Below are positions 8,042 to 15,965 of a stretch of 64,000 nucleotides of DNA, piece after piece (the first letter of the stretch is position 1; every line of letters starts with the position of its first letter). A program made the position numbers and the translations under genes. The stretch spans positions 1 through 64,000 of the forward strand of contig NZ_JAMLJJ010000005.1 of the NCBI RefSeq assembly GCF_023736155.1. Reading direction: 5' to 3'. Source of the stretch: Larsenimonas salina (GTDB taxonomy: Bacteria; Pseudomonadota; Gammaproteobacteria; Pseudomonadales; Halomonadaceae). The notes under the pieces are model-generated. The model ran no database searches. It was not told the DNA's origin and saw only the letters and a program-made list of their open reading frames with translations.

Positions 8042-11000
8042 GTCAGGCGGCATCGGAACCCTCACACGCGCACGCCGAGCGCATCCTGTCGTTCTGGCAT
8101 AAGGTCGAGTTTTTTGTATCCCCGGATTTAAAAGATCTGCAAGACGGCGCCAGCAGCGCGATCAAGTACTCACACGAGGAGCTTGCAACGCGCCCTGACT
8201 GCCTGCCGTGGCTGAACCCTGAGCAGCTACGGCGGGCCAGCTCGTCGCACGCGCCTGACAAGCCCTATATGTTCAAGCTGTATCTGGGGGTGTTTCCTCG
8301 ACGCGAGATATTTCGTATCGCGCGGGACTATTACCCGGAACGCGCCGAGAACTCGGAGGAGCGCAACGCCGATGAGGGCCAGAGTTGCTCGATGACGGTG
8401 ATGGTCGATGAGTATGGCCGCATCGACCCTGAAAGCTTCGAGTTTTCCACCGCGCCCTGGGCGCTGGGCGAGGTCATGCAGAAGCGGCTGGATGCAGTGA
8501 CCATGCAGGCGTTCGAAACAGCCACCTGGCACTTCCAGGACAGGCTGACCGCGATCGTGACCGTGGCCGACAACGTCAAGCGCGCCCACGATCTGCCGCC
8601 ACTGCTGACCACGTTTGAGCTGATCGAAATGCTCAAGGCAATCAGCAGTTGGACGTCGTTCACCGCCTGCTCGAGCAGCGCGCCTGCACTGTATATTCAG
8701 CCGTTTGAGATATGGGGCGATCGCGCCAAGTCCTGGGAAAAAGCGCAGCGCCCACCGGTGACACAGGAACGGCTGGACGGGCTGGCTGAGGCGCTGCCCG
8801 CAGCCTTCGAGTCTGAGATAGCGTCTCGACCGGCGCCACCCGAGCCCGGCGAGAGTGATCAGGGGCGTGAGGTGGATCGCTCCGATGAAATTGCCATCCT
8901 GAACAGCTTTTTCATTCGCGATCTCGAGCGGGTCACTGGCGCGCTGGAGTCCGATGGACTTGCCCCAGGCTCGCCGCTGGCGCGCTACTTGTCGGGCAAG
9001 GCGCAGCGCCACCCCGATCTACTGCTGCCCGAAGGCCGCTCGCTACTGATGACGCGTCTGATGCCTGAACGTATGCCTGCCGGGCGCTGGCCAGGCGGGG
9101 ATGACCGCTCGATGAGCCTGATGCAGCAGTTCGCCATCAACACCATCGATCAGGAATTGGCAGACGGCGGGCTTTATTCCGTCAACGGCCCGCCCGGTAC
9201 CGGCAAGACCACCATGCTGCGCGATTTGGTCGCTCGCAACGTGGTTAAGCGCGCCGACGTGCTGGCCTCGCTCGCCTCACCCGAGGCAGCCTTCGGCGAG
9301 GATCTAAACGCCAAAGTCGATGATCAGATGGTGTCGATCAAGACGCTGATTCCCGAGCTTGCCGGGTTCGAAATGGTGGTGGCGTCCAGCAACAACGCGG
9401 CGGTTGAAAACGTTACTCAGGAACTGCCGCAAACCGAGGCGCTGGGCGCGGCGTACCGGGAGCTTGCGTATTTGAAGCCGGTGGGCCAGAAACTGGCGGC
9501 TACCCACGAACGCCGCGAGGGCGATCTGCACGTGGATGCGCTGTCGCCGAAAAAAGAGTGTTGGGGGCTGATTGCCACGGCGCTGGGTAATAAGAGCAAT
9601 CGCACAACCTTTGGCGAGCGGGTCTTTTTCAAGCCTATAGATCAGTGCGAGGCTGAAGGTAAGGCCGAGCACTACAGGACGTTGGTGCCTGCGCTCAAGG
9701 CGCTCGCCGAGAAGGGCGGTGCGCTCGAGGATTTTCGCGCCGCGCAGCGTGCGTTCAATGAGGCCAAAAAGCAGGTCGAGGCGGCGCACCAGGATATCGC
9801 CCGACTGCAGGCGCTGAAGCAGCTGGTACGTCAAACCGAGGAAGGCCGCCGCCGGGCCGAGATCGACCGCCGCCTGGCGAGCCGAGTGGCGCTCTGGCGA
9901 GGCAAGCGACAGGCGGCAAGGGTAGCGCTTTGGCCCATCGCGGCGTATTGCCGCCACCGCGCTCAGTTGAAGCAGCTTGCCCAGCGAGAACGGCGTGCCG
10001 CTCAGCAGGCGGAGGTGAGTGAGCGGCGCCTGGCATCGCTCGAGAAACGGCTGAACGCTGAGAGCGAAGCGTGTCACACCCTCGAGACCAGGTATCAGGA
10101 TGTACTGCTGCCCGATGAGATGCTGAACCTGGACGCGGCCGAGGTGCAGCGCACGTCCTTTGGCCACTGCAAGGCACTCAACGAGGCCCGAGGGCAGCTG
10201 ACCGCGCGCGCATTCGAGCTGCATCAGGCGTGGCTGGTGGCCGCCTACGCCGACAAGAAAAATCAGCTGTGGCCAACGATCGGCTCAGTGATGAAACTGC
10301 TGAACGGCAAGGTCGATGACCGCGCCGGAGCGAAAGCCTTGTGGCAGATGCTGTTTATGGTCGTGCCGGTGGTATCGTCGACGTTTGCCTCCGTTGCTAA
10401 CCAGTTCCGTATGCTTGGAGAAAGTGATATCGGCTGGTTGTTTATCGATGAAGCTGGGCAGGCCCCGCCGCAGCAGGCTGTGGGTGCTCTTTGGCGCGCC
10501 AGGCGGGCGGTCGTGGTGGGCGACCCGCTTCAGATCGAACCGGTTTTTACGGTGCCCGCGCCATTGGTCGAGGCGATGGCGGATACGATGCTGGGTGATG
10601 ACTGGTCGATATGGTCTCCCACGCTGACCTCGGTTCAGGTTGTCGCTGACCGCGCCAACCCGTACGGCACCAACGAGATTTCCGATGAACTCTGGGTCGG
10701 CAGCCCATTGCGTGTACATCGCCGGTGTGATGAGCCAATGTTCAGCATTGCCAATCGCATCGCCTACAACGGCAAGATGTTACATGGCAACGAGGGCCTG
10801 GCGGCCGGGCCGGGGGACAGTCGCTGGTTCGATATCGTCGGTGAGAGTGAAGAGAAGCACTTCGTTCCCGCTCAGGCGGCAAAGGTTGCCGATATGCTCA
10901 AGCGCCATATCGACAAAACCGGAGAGCTTCCGAGTGTCTATGTGATTTCACCGTTCAAGGCGGTGGCTCGGGGCGTAAGGAAGGAGCTGGAGACCTCTTT

Positions 11001-11280
11001 GGATGCCAGCGCCTTCGGTGGCAAGAGCAAACTCCGTAGTTGGCTCAAGGCACGTGTAGGCACGGTTCATACTTTTCAGGGCAAGGAAGAGGACAGCGTT
11101 ATTCTGGTGCTGGGGCTGTCGAATGCCTCACCCGGCGCTGCCGAATGGGCCTCCAGTAAACCGAACCTGCTTAACGTGGCGCTCACTCGTGCCAAGAAGC
11201 GAGTGTACGTAGTGGGCAGTGCAGACATCTGGGGCAGTAAACAGTACTTTTCCGAAGCTTCCGAGAAGCTGCCGTCTTAG
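8038..11280 (+). CDS. SF1 helicase/AAA ATPase coupled to hsdS
   Basis: This 1080-residue superfamily 1 helicase is translationally coupled to hsdS by an ATGA overlap at 8038-8041, which fixes the start. Walker A GPPGTGKTT is at 384-392, motif Ia is MVVASSNNAAVENV, Walker B is DEAGQ at 804-808 followed by VVVGDPLQIEPVF, and the C-terminal motifs are GTVHTFQGKEEDSVIL (about 1008) and NVALTRAKKRVYVVGS. These match Dna2/Upf1-like helicases. Residues 1-370 form a large domain I do not recognise. About 560-690 is an Arg/Glu-rich coiled coil inserted between the motor motifs. It is the last gene of the operon, followed by a terminator. A role in defence beside the restriction enzyme is inferred from its position. 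Confidence 0.85.
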   Translation: MSQAASEPSHAHAERILSFWHKVEFFVSPDLKDLQDGASSAIKYSHEELATRPDCLPWLNPEQLRRASSSHAPDKPYMFKLYLGVFPRREIFRIARDYYPERAENSEERNADEGQSCSMTVMVDEYGRIDPESFEFSTAPWALGEVMQKRLDAVTMQAFETATWHFQDRLTAIVTVADNVKRAHDLPPLLTTFELIEMLKAISSWTSFTACSSSAPALYIQPFEIWGDRAKSWEKAQRPPVTQERLDGLAEALPAAFESEIASRPAPPEPGESDQGREVDRSDEIAILNSFFIRDLERVTGALESDGLAPGSPLARYLSGKAQRHPDLLLPEGRSLLMTRLMPERMPAGRWPGGDDRSMSLMQQFAINTIDQELADGGLYSVNGPPGTGKTTMLRDLVARNVVKRADVLASLASPEAAFGEDLNAKVDDQMVSIKTLIPELAGFEMVVASSNNAAVENVTQELPQTEALGAAYRELAYLKPVGQKLAATHERREGDLHVDALSPKKECWGLIATALGNKSNRTTFGERVFFKPIDQCEAEGKAEHYRTLVPALKALAEKGGALEDFRAAQRAFNEAKKQVEAAHQDIARLQALKQLVRQTEEGRRRAEIDRRLASRVALWRGKRQAARVALWPIAAYCRHRAQLKQLAQRERRAAQQAEVSERRLASLEKRLNAESEACHTLETRYQDVLLPDEMLNLDAAEVQRTSFGHCKALNEARGQLTARAFELHQAWLVAAYADKKNQLWPTIGSVMKLLNGKVDDRAGAKALWQMLFMVVPVVSSTFASVANQFRMLGESDIGWLFIDEAGQAPPQQAVGALWRARRAVVVGDPLQIEPVFTVPAPLVEAMADTMLGDDWSIWSPTLTSVQVVADRANPYGTNEISDELWVGSPLRVHRRCDEPMFSIANRIAYNGKMLHGNEGLAAGPGDSRWFDIVGESEEKHFVPAQAAKVADMLKRHIDKTGELPSVYVISPFKAVARGVRKELETSLDASAFGGKSKLRSWLKARVGTVHTFQGKEEDSVILVLGLSNASPGAAEWASSKPNLLNVALTRAKKRVYVVGSADIWGSKQYFSEASEKLPS

Positions 11281-11320
11281 GCAGTTTTCGATTAGCCACC
11301 TGCTTCTTTGATCCGATGAA

Positions 11321-11350
11321 GAAAAGCGCCCTTCTTGGCGCTTTTCTTTT
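11321..11350 (+). terminator. Rho-independent terminator of the restriction operon
   Basis: The stem AAAAGCGCC (11322-11330) pairs with GGCGCTTTT (11337-11345), followed by CTTTT. It lies 40 bp after the helicase stop and closes the hsd operon. Confidence 0.8.
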
Positions 11351-11433
11351 TAGTGGCTTTCCTTTTCTCTCAACGATTTACTCGGTGGCGCTCATGCCAG
11401 CGCGTCATTCTCGTGATGTGATAACCGGTGGTT

Positions 11434-11760
11434 TCAAACCGACTGCTCCCGGTTCAACAGCCGCTGGCGCAGCGCCGGGCTGCGTGGCAGCAGGCCGACC
11501 GTCAATCCAAAAGGGCGAAAGGCGCGGTTCAGCAGCGCAAGCGATGGGCTGCCCTTATCGGTTTCGATATCGGAAAGCGTTCGGCGGCTGATACTGGCAA
11601 GTGCTGCGTAGTCGGTCTGGTTCATGCCCAGTACCTCACGGCGCAGTTTTTTGAGCACGGCGCCGGGCGTGGTCTTCGAGGTCAAGAGCTGCTCGACCAG
11701 CTCCAGTAGCAGCGTTTCACGCTCGGCCGGCGTCAGGGGTTGTGTCATGTCAGCCCCCAC
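11434..11760 (-). CDS. hipB: HipB-like Xre antitoxin/repressor
   Basis: This 108-residue protein has a helix-turn-helix of the Xre/HipB type at about 45-95 (LGMNQTDYAALASISRRTLSDIE). It is the probable antitoxin of the HipA kinase encoded immediately upstream on the same strand; the two frames overlap by 16 bp. In the classical hipBA operon the antitoxin gene comes first, but here it is second, so antitoxin synthesis depends on passage through hipA. It very likely binds the four palindromes upstream of hipA. The start is the first ATG at 11760; a second possible ATG lies 4 codons in. Confidence 0.85.
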   Translation of the reverse strand: MGADMTQPLTPAERETLLLELVEQLLTSKTTPGAVLKKLRREVLGMNQTDYAALASISRRTLSDIETDKGSPSLALLNRAFRPFGLTVGLLPRSPALRQRLLNREQSV

Positions 11761-13091
11761 TGCTCAAGGCGCTGGTCCAGCCGGGCCAGGCCGATGGCAG
11801 GGTGTGTCAGAATCGAGTCCGGCACACCGCGGGCGGCCAGCCGCTGCTCGAGGCCGATCAACTGCCTGCAAAGCGCCCGCAGTTCATCGATCATGGTGTT
11901 CTCCGGGACATGGTGCGACAGCGCCCGCGCGATCGCCTGCCAGTCAAACTGGCCGCCTTCTTCATAGGGGGCTCCCCAGCGGGTGGTGCGGATCACTCCC
12001 TCGGGATCGGCCTTCATCGGGGCAAAATCGTAGATGGGCGCCAGGGCCATACCGTCCGGGCGTTTGATGAGCGCCGTATTGCGGCCATGGTTATCGGAGT
12101 TGCCAAAGACCACGTTCAGAAGGTCCCGTTTGACCAGCTCAATGACGACAGGGGCGGCCTCGAAGTCTGCGCCGGCTTCCGTGACGCGATATTGATGGCC
12201 GAGTCGCCCGATCACTGTCTCGATCACGTCAAACATGTTGAGCGCCGCGCCAGGGCCCTTTTCCATGATCGAATAGAGAGATTCGAGCCCGAACAGAGCC
12301 CGTCGGCCGTTCTGGAAGGCGACATCGAAGCGCGGCAGCCACAGGGAAGGATACTGCGTGCCCTCTTCCAGTCCCATGGTGTGGGTCTCGATGGTGTCTA
12401 TCCCAAGAGCGGCCAGCTCCTGATAGAAGTGGTACTCGGCGCGCAAAATATCGCAATCAATCGCTGCTCTGCGGTTTCTCGGAAACTTGACCAGATAATG
12501 ATGATCCTTGCAGAGCGGGTCGTCCTGCCAGGTATCGATCCACACCTCATCGTTGTCGGTACAGCGCAGTATCAGTTTGGGCGCCTCTCCGCCCGCGCCG
12601 GTCGCGCCGCCACTGGCAGCGCCCATCTGCTGGGCGTATTCAAGAAAATCCGTATGGCGCTCAACCACATCGCGTACCGGAAAGCGTAGCCGGGTCAATT
12701 GGCCGGTCTCGGGCCTTGTCGGTACGGCTTCCTTGATACGCAGATTACCGACCGGCGCAATGGTGCCGTGTCGCAGCAGCTCGGTATCCTGCGCGCCGGT
12801 GGAGAGATGGTCGATGCCCAGCTGCGCGATCCAGTAACGGCGGCTGGCGCCGGCCGGCATGATGTCATCAATAAAGGCAAACCACGGAGAGGCATGAAAC
12901 TGCTCCATCAGGCGCACCGGGTAGTTGATGCCACAGGCGTGCTCATCGTCCTGTTCCATCCAGGCCACGGCATAGCCTTGGTCATAGCCTAGTGCGGCGG
13001 TGCTGCGCCGTCCTTTTTCAGGCTCGGACAACGTCAAAGTAGCCGCGTCGTGCCATTGATCATGATGGAAGATTTGAAGTGTCAGCAGCAT
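11745..13091 (-). CDS. hipA: HipA-like serine/threonine kinase toxin
   Basis: This 448-residue HipA-family kinase belongs to a group whose members phosphorylate translation components such as glutamyl-tRNA synthetase and cause persistence. The catalytic loop FGNSDNHGRNTA (D333, H335) and the metal-binding IYDFAP (D355) are intact and spaced as in E. coli HipA. The start at 13091 is preferred because GAGGG lies 4 bases before it on the mRNA. An alternative in-frame ATG at 13121 lies inside the first operator and has no ribosome site. hipB follows with a 16-bp overlap. The product is assigned by family; the substrate is unknown. Confidence 0.88.
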   Translation of the reverse strand: MLLTLQIFHHDQWHDAATLTLSEPEKGRRSTAALGYDQGYAVAWMEQDDEHACGINYPVRLMEQFHASPWFAFIDDIMPAGASRRYWIAQLGIDHLSTGAQDTELLRHGTIAPVGNLRIKEAVPTRPETGQLTRLRFPVRDVVERHTDFLEYAQQMGAASGGATGAGGEAPKLILRCTDNDEVWIDTWQDDPLCKDHHYLVKFPRNRRAAIDCDILRAEYHFYQELAALGIDTIETHTMGLEEGTQYPSLWLPRFDVAFQNGRRALFGLESLYSIMEKGPGAALNMFDVIETVIGRLGHQYRVTEAGADFEAAPVVIELVKRDLLNVVFGNSDNHGRNTALIKRPDGMALAPIYDFAPMKADPEGVIRTTRWGAPYEEGGQFDWQAIARALSHHVPENTMIDELRALCRQLIGLEQRLAARGVPDSILTHPAIGLARLDQRLEQWGLT

Positions 13092-13103
13092 GATGCCCTC
13101 ATT

Positions 13104-13242
13104 GAGCAAAAAGATGCTCATCGTGAAACTAGAAACACGATATTGAGCAAAAAGATGCTCATTGTGAAACTAGAAACACGATATTGAGCAAAATAATGCT
13201 CAAGGTAAACAGTTTTTATAACTTTTGAGCGCTATTCTGCTC
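13104..13242. promoter_or_regulatory. four phased hip operators (41-bp repeat)
   Basis: Four 16-bp palindromes of the form GAGCA-N6-TGCTC lie upstream of hipA at 13104-13119, 13145-13160, 13186-13201 and 13227-13242. The last is imperfect (GAGCG at the left arm). Start-to-start spacing is exactly 41 bp each time, close to four helical turns, so all sites face the same side of the DNA. Copies 1-3 are embedded in near-identical 41-bp tandem repeats that include GTGAAACTAGAAACACGA. By analogy with HipB operators, this array should bind the HipB-HipA complex and autoregulate the operon. Confidence 0.8.
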
Positions 13243-13284
13243 AAGTAGAAGGTCGAATCCGAGATTGCATTGGATAAAACCTAC

Positions 13285-13309
13285 AAGCCCGGCATCTGCC
13301 GGGCTTTTT
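13285..13309 (+). terminator. Rho-independent terminator (plus direction)
   Basis: The hairpin AAGCCCGGC-ATCT-GCCGGGCTT is followed by TTT. It points rightward, although no plus-strand gene ends nearby, so it may be left over from a gene lost during island formation. The rest of 13243-13565 has no gene that I can support. Confidence 0.7.
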
Positions 13310-13565
13310 GTGAGCGCAGTAGGGCGCGGATCAGAGCCATTCAAGGGCATCGAGTGCGAGGTCGTCGCTTTCCTGCGCCTGTGTTTCCTGCCTCAGTGTA
13401 TCTGCCTCTTCACTTACGGCGCGGAAGTGTGGCCGCGCGGCAAGTCGTAATCGATGCGGAGCTCGCGGAGGAGAATTTCAGCGGCGCGCGAGGGCTGGGG
13501 AGAGGCGATGAGCGTAGAGAGTCGTGGGCATGAGCGCATTCTTGCGGCATGGGAAAGCGTATAGG

Positions 13566-14237
13566 TTATAGATAGAGCCGGCTGACAAGCTCGGTACGGT
13601 TGGTGACATTGAGCTTGCGGTAGAGGTGATCGAGGTGCGTCTTGACCGTGGAGGGGGCGATGCCGAGCGCGCGGGCCATGGCCTTGTTGCTCAGGCCCTG
13701 ACGCAGCAGCGGCACGAGCTGGGCCTCACGCTCTGTAAGCGTCGCGGGCACCGGCTCGGCCAGCGCCGGGGCGGGTTCAAAAACGCGCTGCGCGACGGCC
13801 AGTTGCAGCATTTCCTGAAGCGATTGCAGGGCGTCGAGCTCATGGGGGGTAAACCGGCCAAACCGTGATTTTCTCAGAAGCGAGATGCCAAGCACCGGGC
13901 GGTTCTGGGTGTAGAACAGCACTTCGGTCACGTCGACGACGTCGTGTTGACTCAGAAAGGTCTGATAGCCCTCGTTGTGTTGGCGCGATTGAAGCGCCTG
14001 CGCGTCACGAAGCGGTACGACCTGACGGCCGAGTCGCTGACAGAGGCTGGGCTGAAGCGGGTCAAGATGGCGGTAGCGACGGAGATAGCTGTCGTGCATC
14101 TGGGCGTGCCCGCCGTGCAGCTGGAAATCGCAGGCGCTGAGGCCATCATCGATGCGGTAGAACGCCGCGAGCGAGGCAGGCACAGCGCGCGTGAATGCGT
14201 TCAGACAGTACGCGCCAAGGTCTTTTGGAGACTGCAT
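13566..14237 (-). CDS. LuxR-family transcriptional regulator
   Basis: This 223-residue regulator has a C-terminal LuxR helix-turn-helix at about 160-220 (LTEREAQLVPLLRQGL, then APSTVKTHLDHLYRKL). The N-terminal 150 residues form a sensory domain I cannot assign. It does not show the conserved Trp/Asp pattern of acyl-homoserine-lactone receptors clearly enough to call it one. It lies 95 bp downstream of the moaF-SDR-SDR operon on the same strand, and it is a likely regulator of that operon or of the permeases beyond. The start at 14237 has only a weak ribosome site. Confidence 0.8.
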   Translation of the reverse strand: MQSPKDLGAYCLNAFTRAVPASLAAFYRIDDGLSACDFQLHGGHAQMHDSYLRRYRHLDPLQPSLCQRLGRQVVPLRDAQALQSRQHNEGYQTFLSQHDVVDVTEVLFYTQNRPVLGISLLRKSRFGRFTPHELDALQSLQEMLQLAVAQRVFEPAPALAEPVPATLTEREAQLVPLLRQGLSNKAMARALGIAPSTVKTHLDHLYRKLNVTNRTELVSRLYL

Positions 14238-14332
14238 GGCTGGCCGACTCCCTGTTGGTTGAGATCACCAACATAACGAGCCGGCCGTGTGGGGGCAACG
14301 TGAATTTGTCGCCACGGGGGCCTTTCGATAGC

Positions 14333-15103
14333 TCAGCCTAGGGCGGTCACGCTTTCCGGCAGCAGGGCGCCGCCATCGACGATGATGGTCTGGCCGGTGA
14401 TGTATTTTGCCAGATCGGACCCCAGAAACAGCATGGCGTTGGCGATGTCTTCGGGCGCGCCGAGATGGCCCAGCGGAATGCCGCGCTCAAGGCTCCGGCT
14501 GAGTTCGTCGTCGCCGAGGTTGTCCATCGCAGGCGTTCGGATCATGCCAGGCTCAACGCCGTTGATGCGGATGCCTGAGCCCCCCATTTCGAGCGCGGTG
14601 TTGCGAATGAAGCCGTTGACCGCGGCCTTGGAGGCGGCGTAATGGCTAAGCCCGGGGTAGGCGACCCGGTTACCGGTGACAGACGAGGTGCACAGGATCA
14701 CGCCCTTGCCCTGCTGCTCGAAGCGCGGAAGCAGCGCCTGCGTCATCCAGAACAGCGACTGTACGTTGACGGCAAAGGTGCGCTCGACCCGCTCGCGGGT
14801 GAGGTCCTTGAACGGGGTCAGCGGGAAGTAGCCGGCGTTGTGCACCAGCACGTCGATCGGCTCGCTTGCCTCGATCATATCGCGGGTGGCGGTCTCATCG
14901 GAAAGGTCCACGCCGTAGGCCGTGACCTGGTGGCCGTCAGCCGTGAGTCGCTCGGCCACGCTTTGGGCCCGTTCCTCGTTGATGTCGGCAAGCGTGATGC
15001 GGGCGCCGGCTTCGGCGAAACGGGTCACGATGGCTTCACCAATGCCCTGGGCACCGCCGGTCACCAATACGTGCTGGCCGCTGTAATCGATGCTGATACT
15101 CAT
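14333..15103 (-). CDS. short-chain dehydrogenase/reductase (SDR) 1
   Basis: This 256-residue classical SDR is an NAD(P)-dependent alcohol or ketone oxidoreductase. It has the cofactor motif TGGAQGIGEA near residue 16, NAG at about 90, a catalytic serine in CTSSVTG and the active-site YAASK. An acidic Asp after the second beta strand (LADINEER) suggests NAD preference. It starts at 15103 behind AGGAGTCCGTTC. It is the third gene of the leftward moaF-SDR2-SDR1 set. The substrate is unknown; the amine-catabolic setting would fit an aryl-ethanolamine or arylalkyl alcohol, but this is an inference. Confidence 0.85.
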   Translation of the reverse strand: MSISIDYSGQHVLVTGGAQGIGEAIVTRFAEAGARITLADINEERAQSVAERLTADGHQVTAYGVDLSDETATRDMIEASEPIDVLVHNAGYFPLTPFKDLTRERVERTFAVNVQSLFWMTQALLPRFEQQGKGVILCTSSVTGNRVAYPGLSHYAASKAAVNGFIRNTALEMGGSGIRINGVEPGMIRTPAMDNLGDDELSRSLERGIPLGHLGAPEDIANAMLFLGSDLAKYITGQTIIVDGGALLPESVTALG

Positions 15104-15127
15104 GAACGGACTCCTGTTGGCAAATTC

Positions 15128-15161
15128 AGGGCGGCCGGGCCGTGACTGGCCGGGCCGCCCT
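15128..15161. other. intercistronic GC hairpin between the SDR genes
   Basis: AGGGCGGCC (128-136 of this kilobase) pairs with GGCCGCCCT (153-161), with further inner pairing. It has no T-run, so it is more likely an mRNA-stabilising or attenuating hairpin than a terminator. Confidence 0.5.
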
Positions 15162-15176
15162 CAATGATCGTCCCTG

Positions 15177-15965
15177 TCAGAGGGCTTCGAACGGCAGGGT
15201 CGGGGTGTCGACCACGTGGGAGCCGCCGTCGGCCATGATCATGCTGCCGGTAATGATGGCCGAGGCCGGGCCGATCAGGAAGTCGCAGATGCTGGCGATT
15301 TCCTCGGCGCTTGCCGGCCGACGCAGCGGAACATTTTGGGTCACGCGGGCATAGGCGTCATCGAGCGACTCGTTGTAGTGCGCCATCAATGGCTGCATTT
15401 CCTCGTCGGCCATCGGTGTTCGAATCCAGCCCGGGCAGACACAGTTGACGCGTACGCCCTTGGGCCCGAAATCGCGGGCCATTGAGCGCGTCAGCCCGAC
15501 AATCGCATGCTTGGCGGTGGTATAGCCGCACACTTCACCGCCGGCCTGGAACGAGGCCAAGGACCCCAAAAGCACCATGGTGCCCTGCTGCTTCATCAGA
15601 TGCGGCAGGCACGCGCGCGCGCTGTAGAACGCGGTGTCCAGGTTCAGACGCATCGACAGCTGCCAGTCGTCGTCGGTCATCTCGGTGGCCGTACCCAGGC
15701 CGTGGCCGCCGGCGCTCAAGATCAGGCTGTCGATGCGGCCGTAGGTCTCGAGAATCTGCTGGCAGAAGCCTTCCCAGTCCGATGAGCTGGAGGCGTCGCC
15801 TGAGAGCGCGAGCCCGCCGGTTTCCTCGGCCAGCGCCTCGAGCGGTGCCTTGCGGCGCCCGATCAGGACGACGTTGTGGCCGAGCGCGGCCTGCTGGCGC
15901 GCGCAGGCCTCACCCACACCGGTACCGGCACCGGTAATGACGATGGTCCGTTTTTCAGTGCTCAT
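15177..15965 (-). CDS. short-chain dehydrogenase/reductase (SDR) 2
   Basis: This 262-residue classical SDR has the cofactor motif TGAGTGVGEA at about 12-21, catalytic YTTAK and a serine in LLGSLAS. An Arg pair after strand 2 (IGRRK) suggests NADP use, unlike its neighbour SDR1. The start at 15965 overlaps the moaF stop by 11 bp, so translation is probably coupled. Two SDRs with apparently different cofactor preferences in one operon could carry out successive oxidation and reduction of one substrate, but the reaction cannot be named from sequence. Confidence 0.85.
   Translation of the reverse strand: MSTEKRTIVITGAGTGVGEACARQQAALGHNVVLIGRRKAPLEALAEETGGLALSGDASSSSDWEGFCQQILETYGRIDSLILSAGGHGLGTATEMTDDDWQLSMRLNLDTAFYSARACLPHLMKQQGTMVLLGSLASFQAGGEVCGYTTAKHAIVGLTRSMARDFGPKGVRVNCVCPGWIRTPMADEEMQPLMAHYNESLDDAYARVTQNVPLRRPASAEEIASICDFLIGPASAIITGSMIMADGGSHVVDTPTLPFEAL

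Noticed and set aside
13104-13242. CRISPR array
   Set aside because: The spacing is regular, but the intervening sequence is itself repeated, so there are no unique spacers. Palindromes before hipA fit operators.
13248-13275. tRNA 3' end (GGTCGAATCC looks like a T-loop)
   Set aside because: No matching T stem or acceptor stem could be paired on either side.
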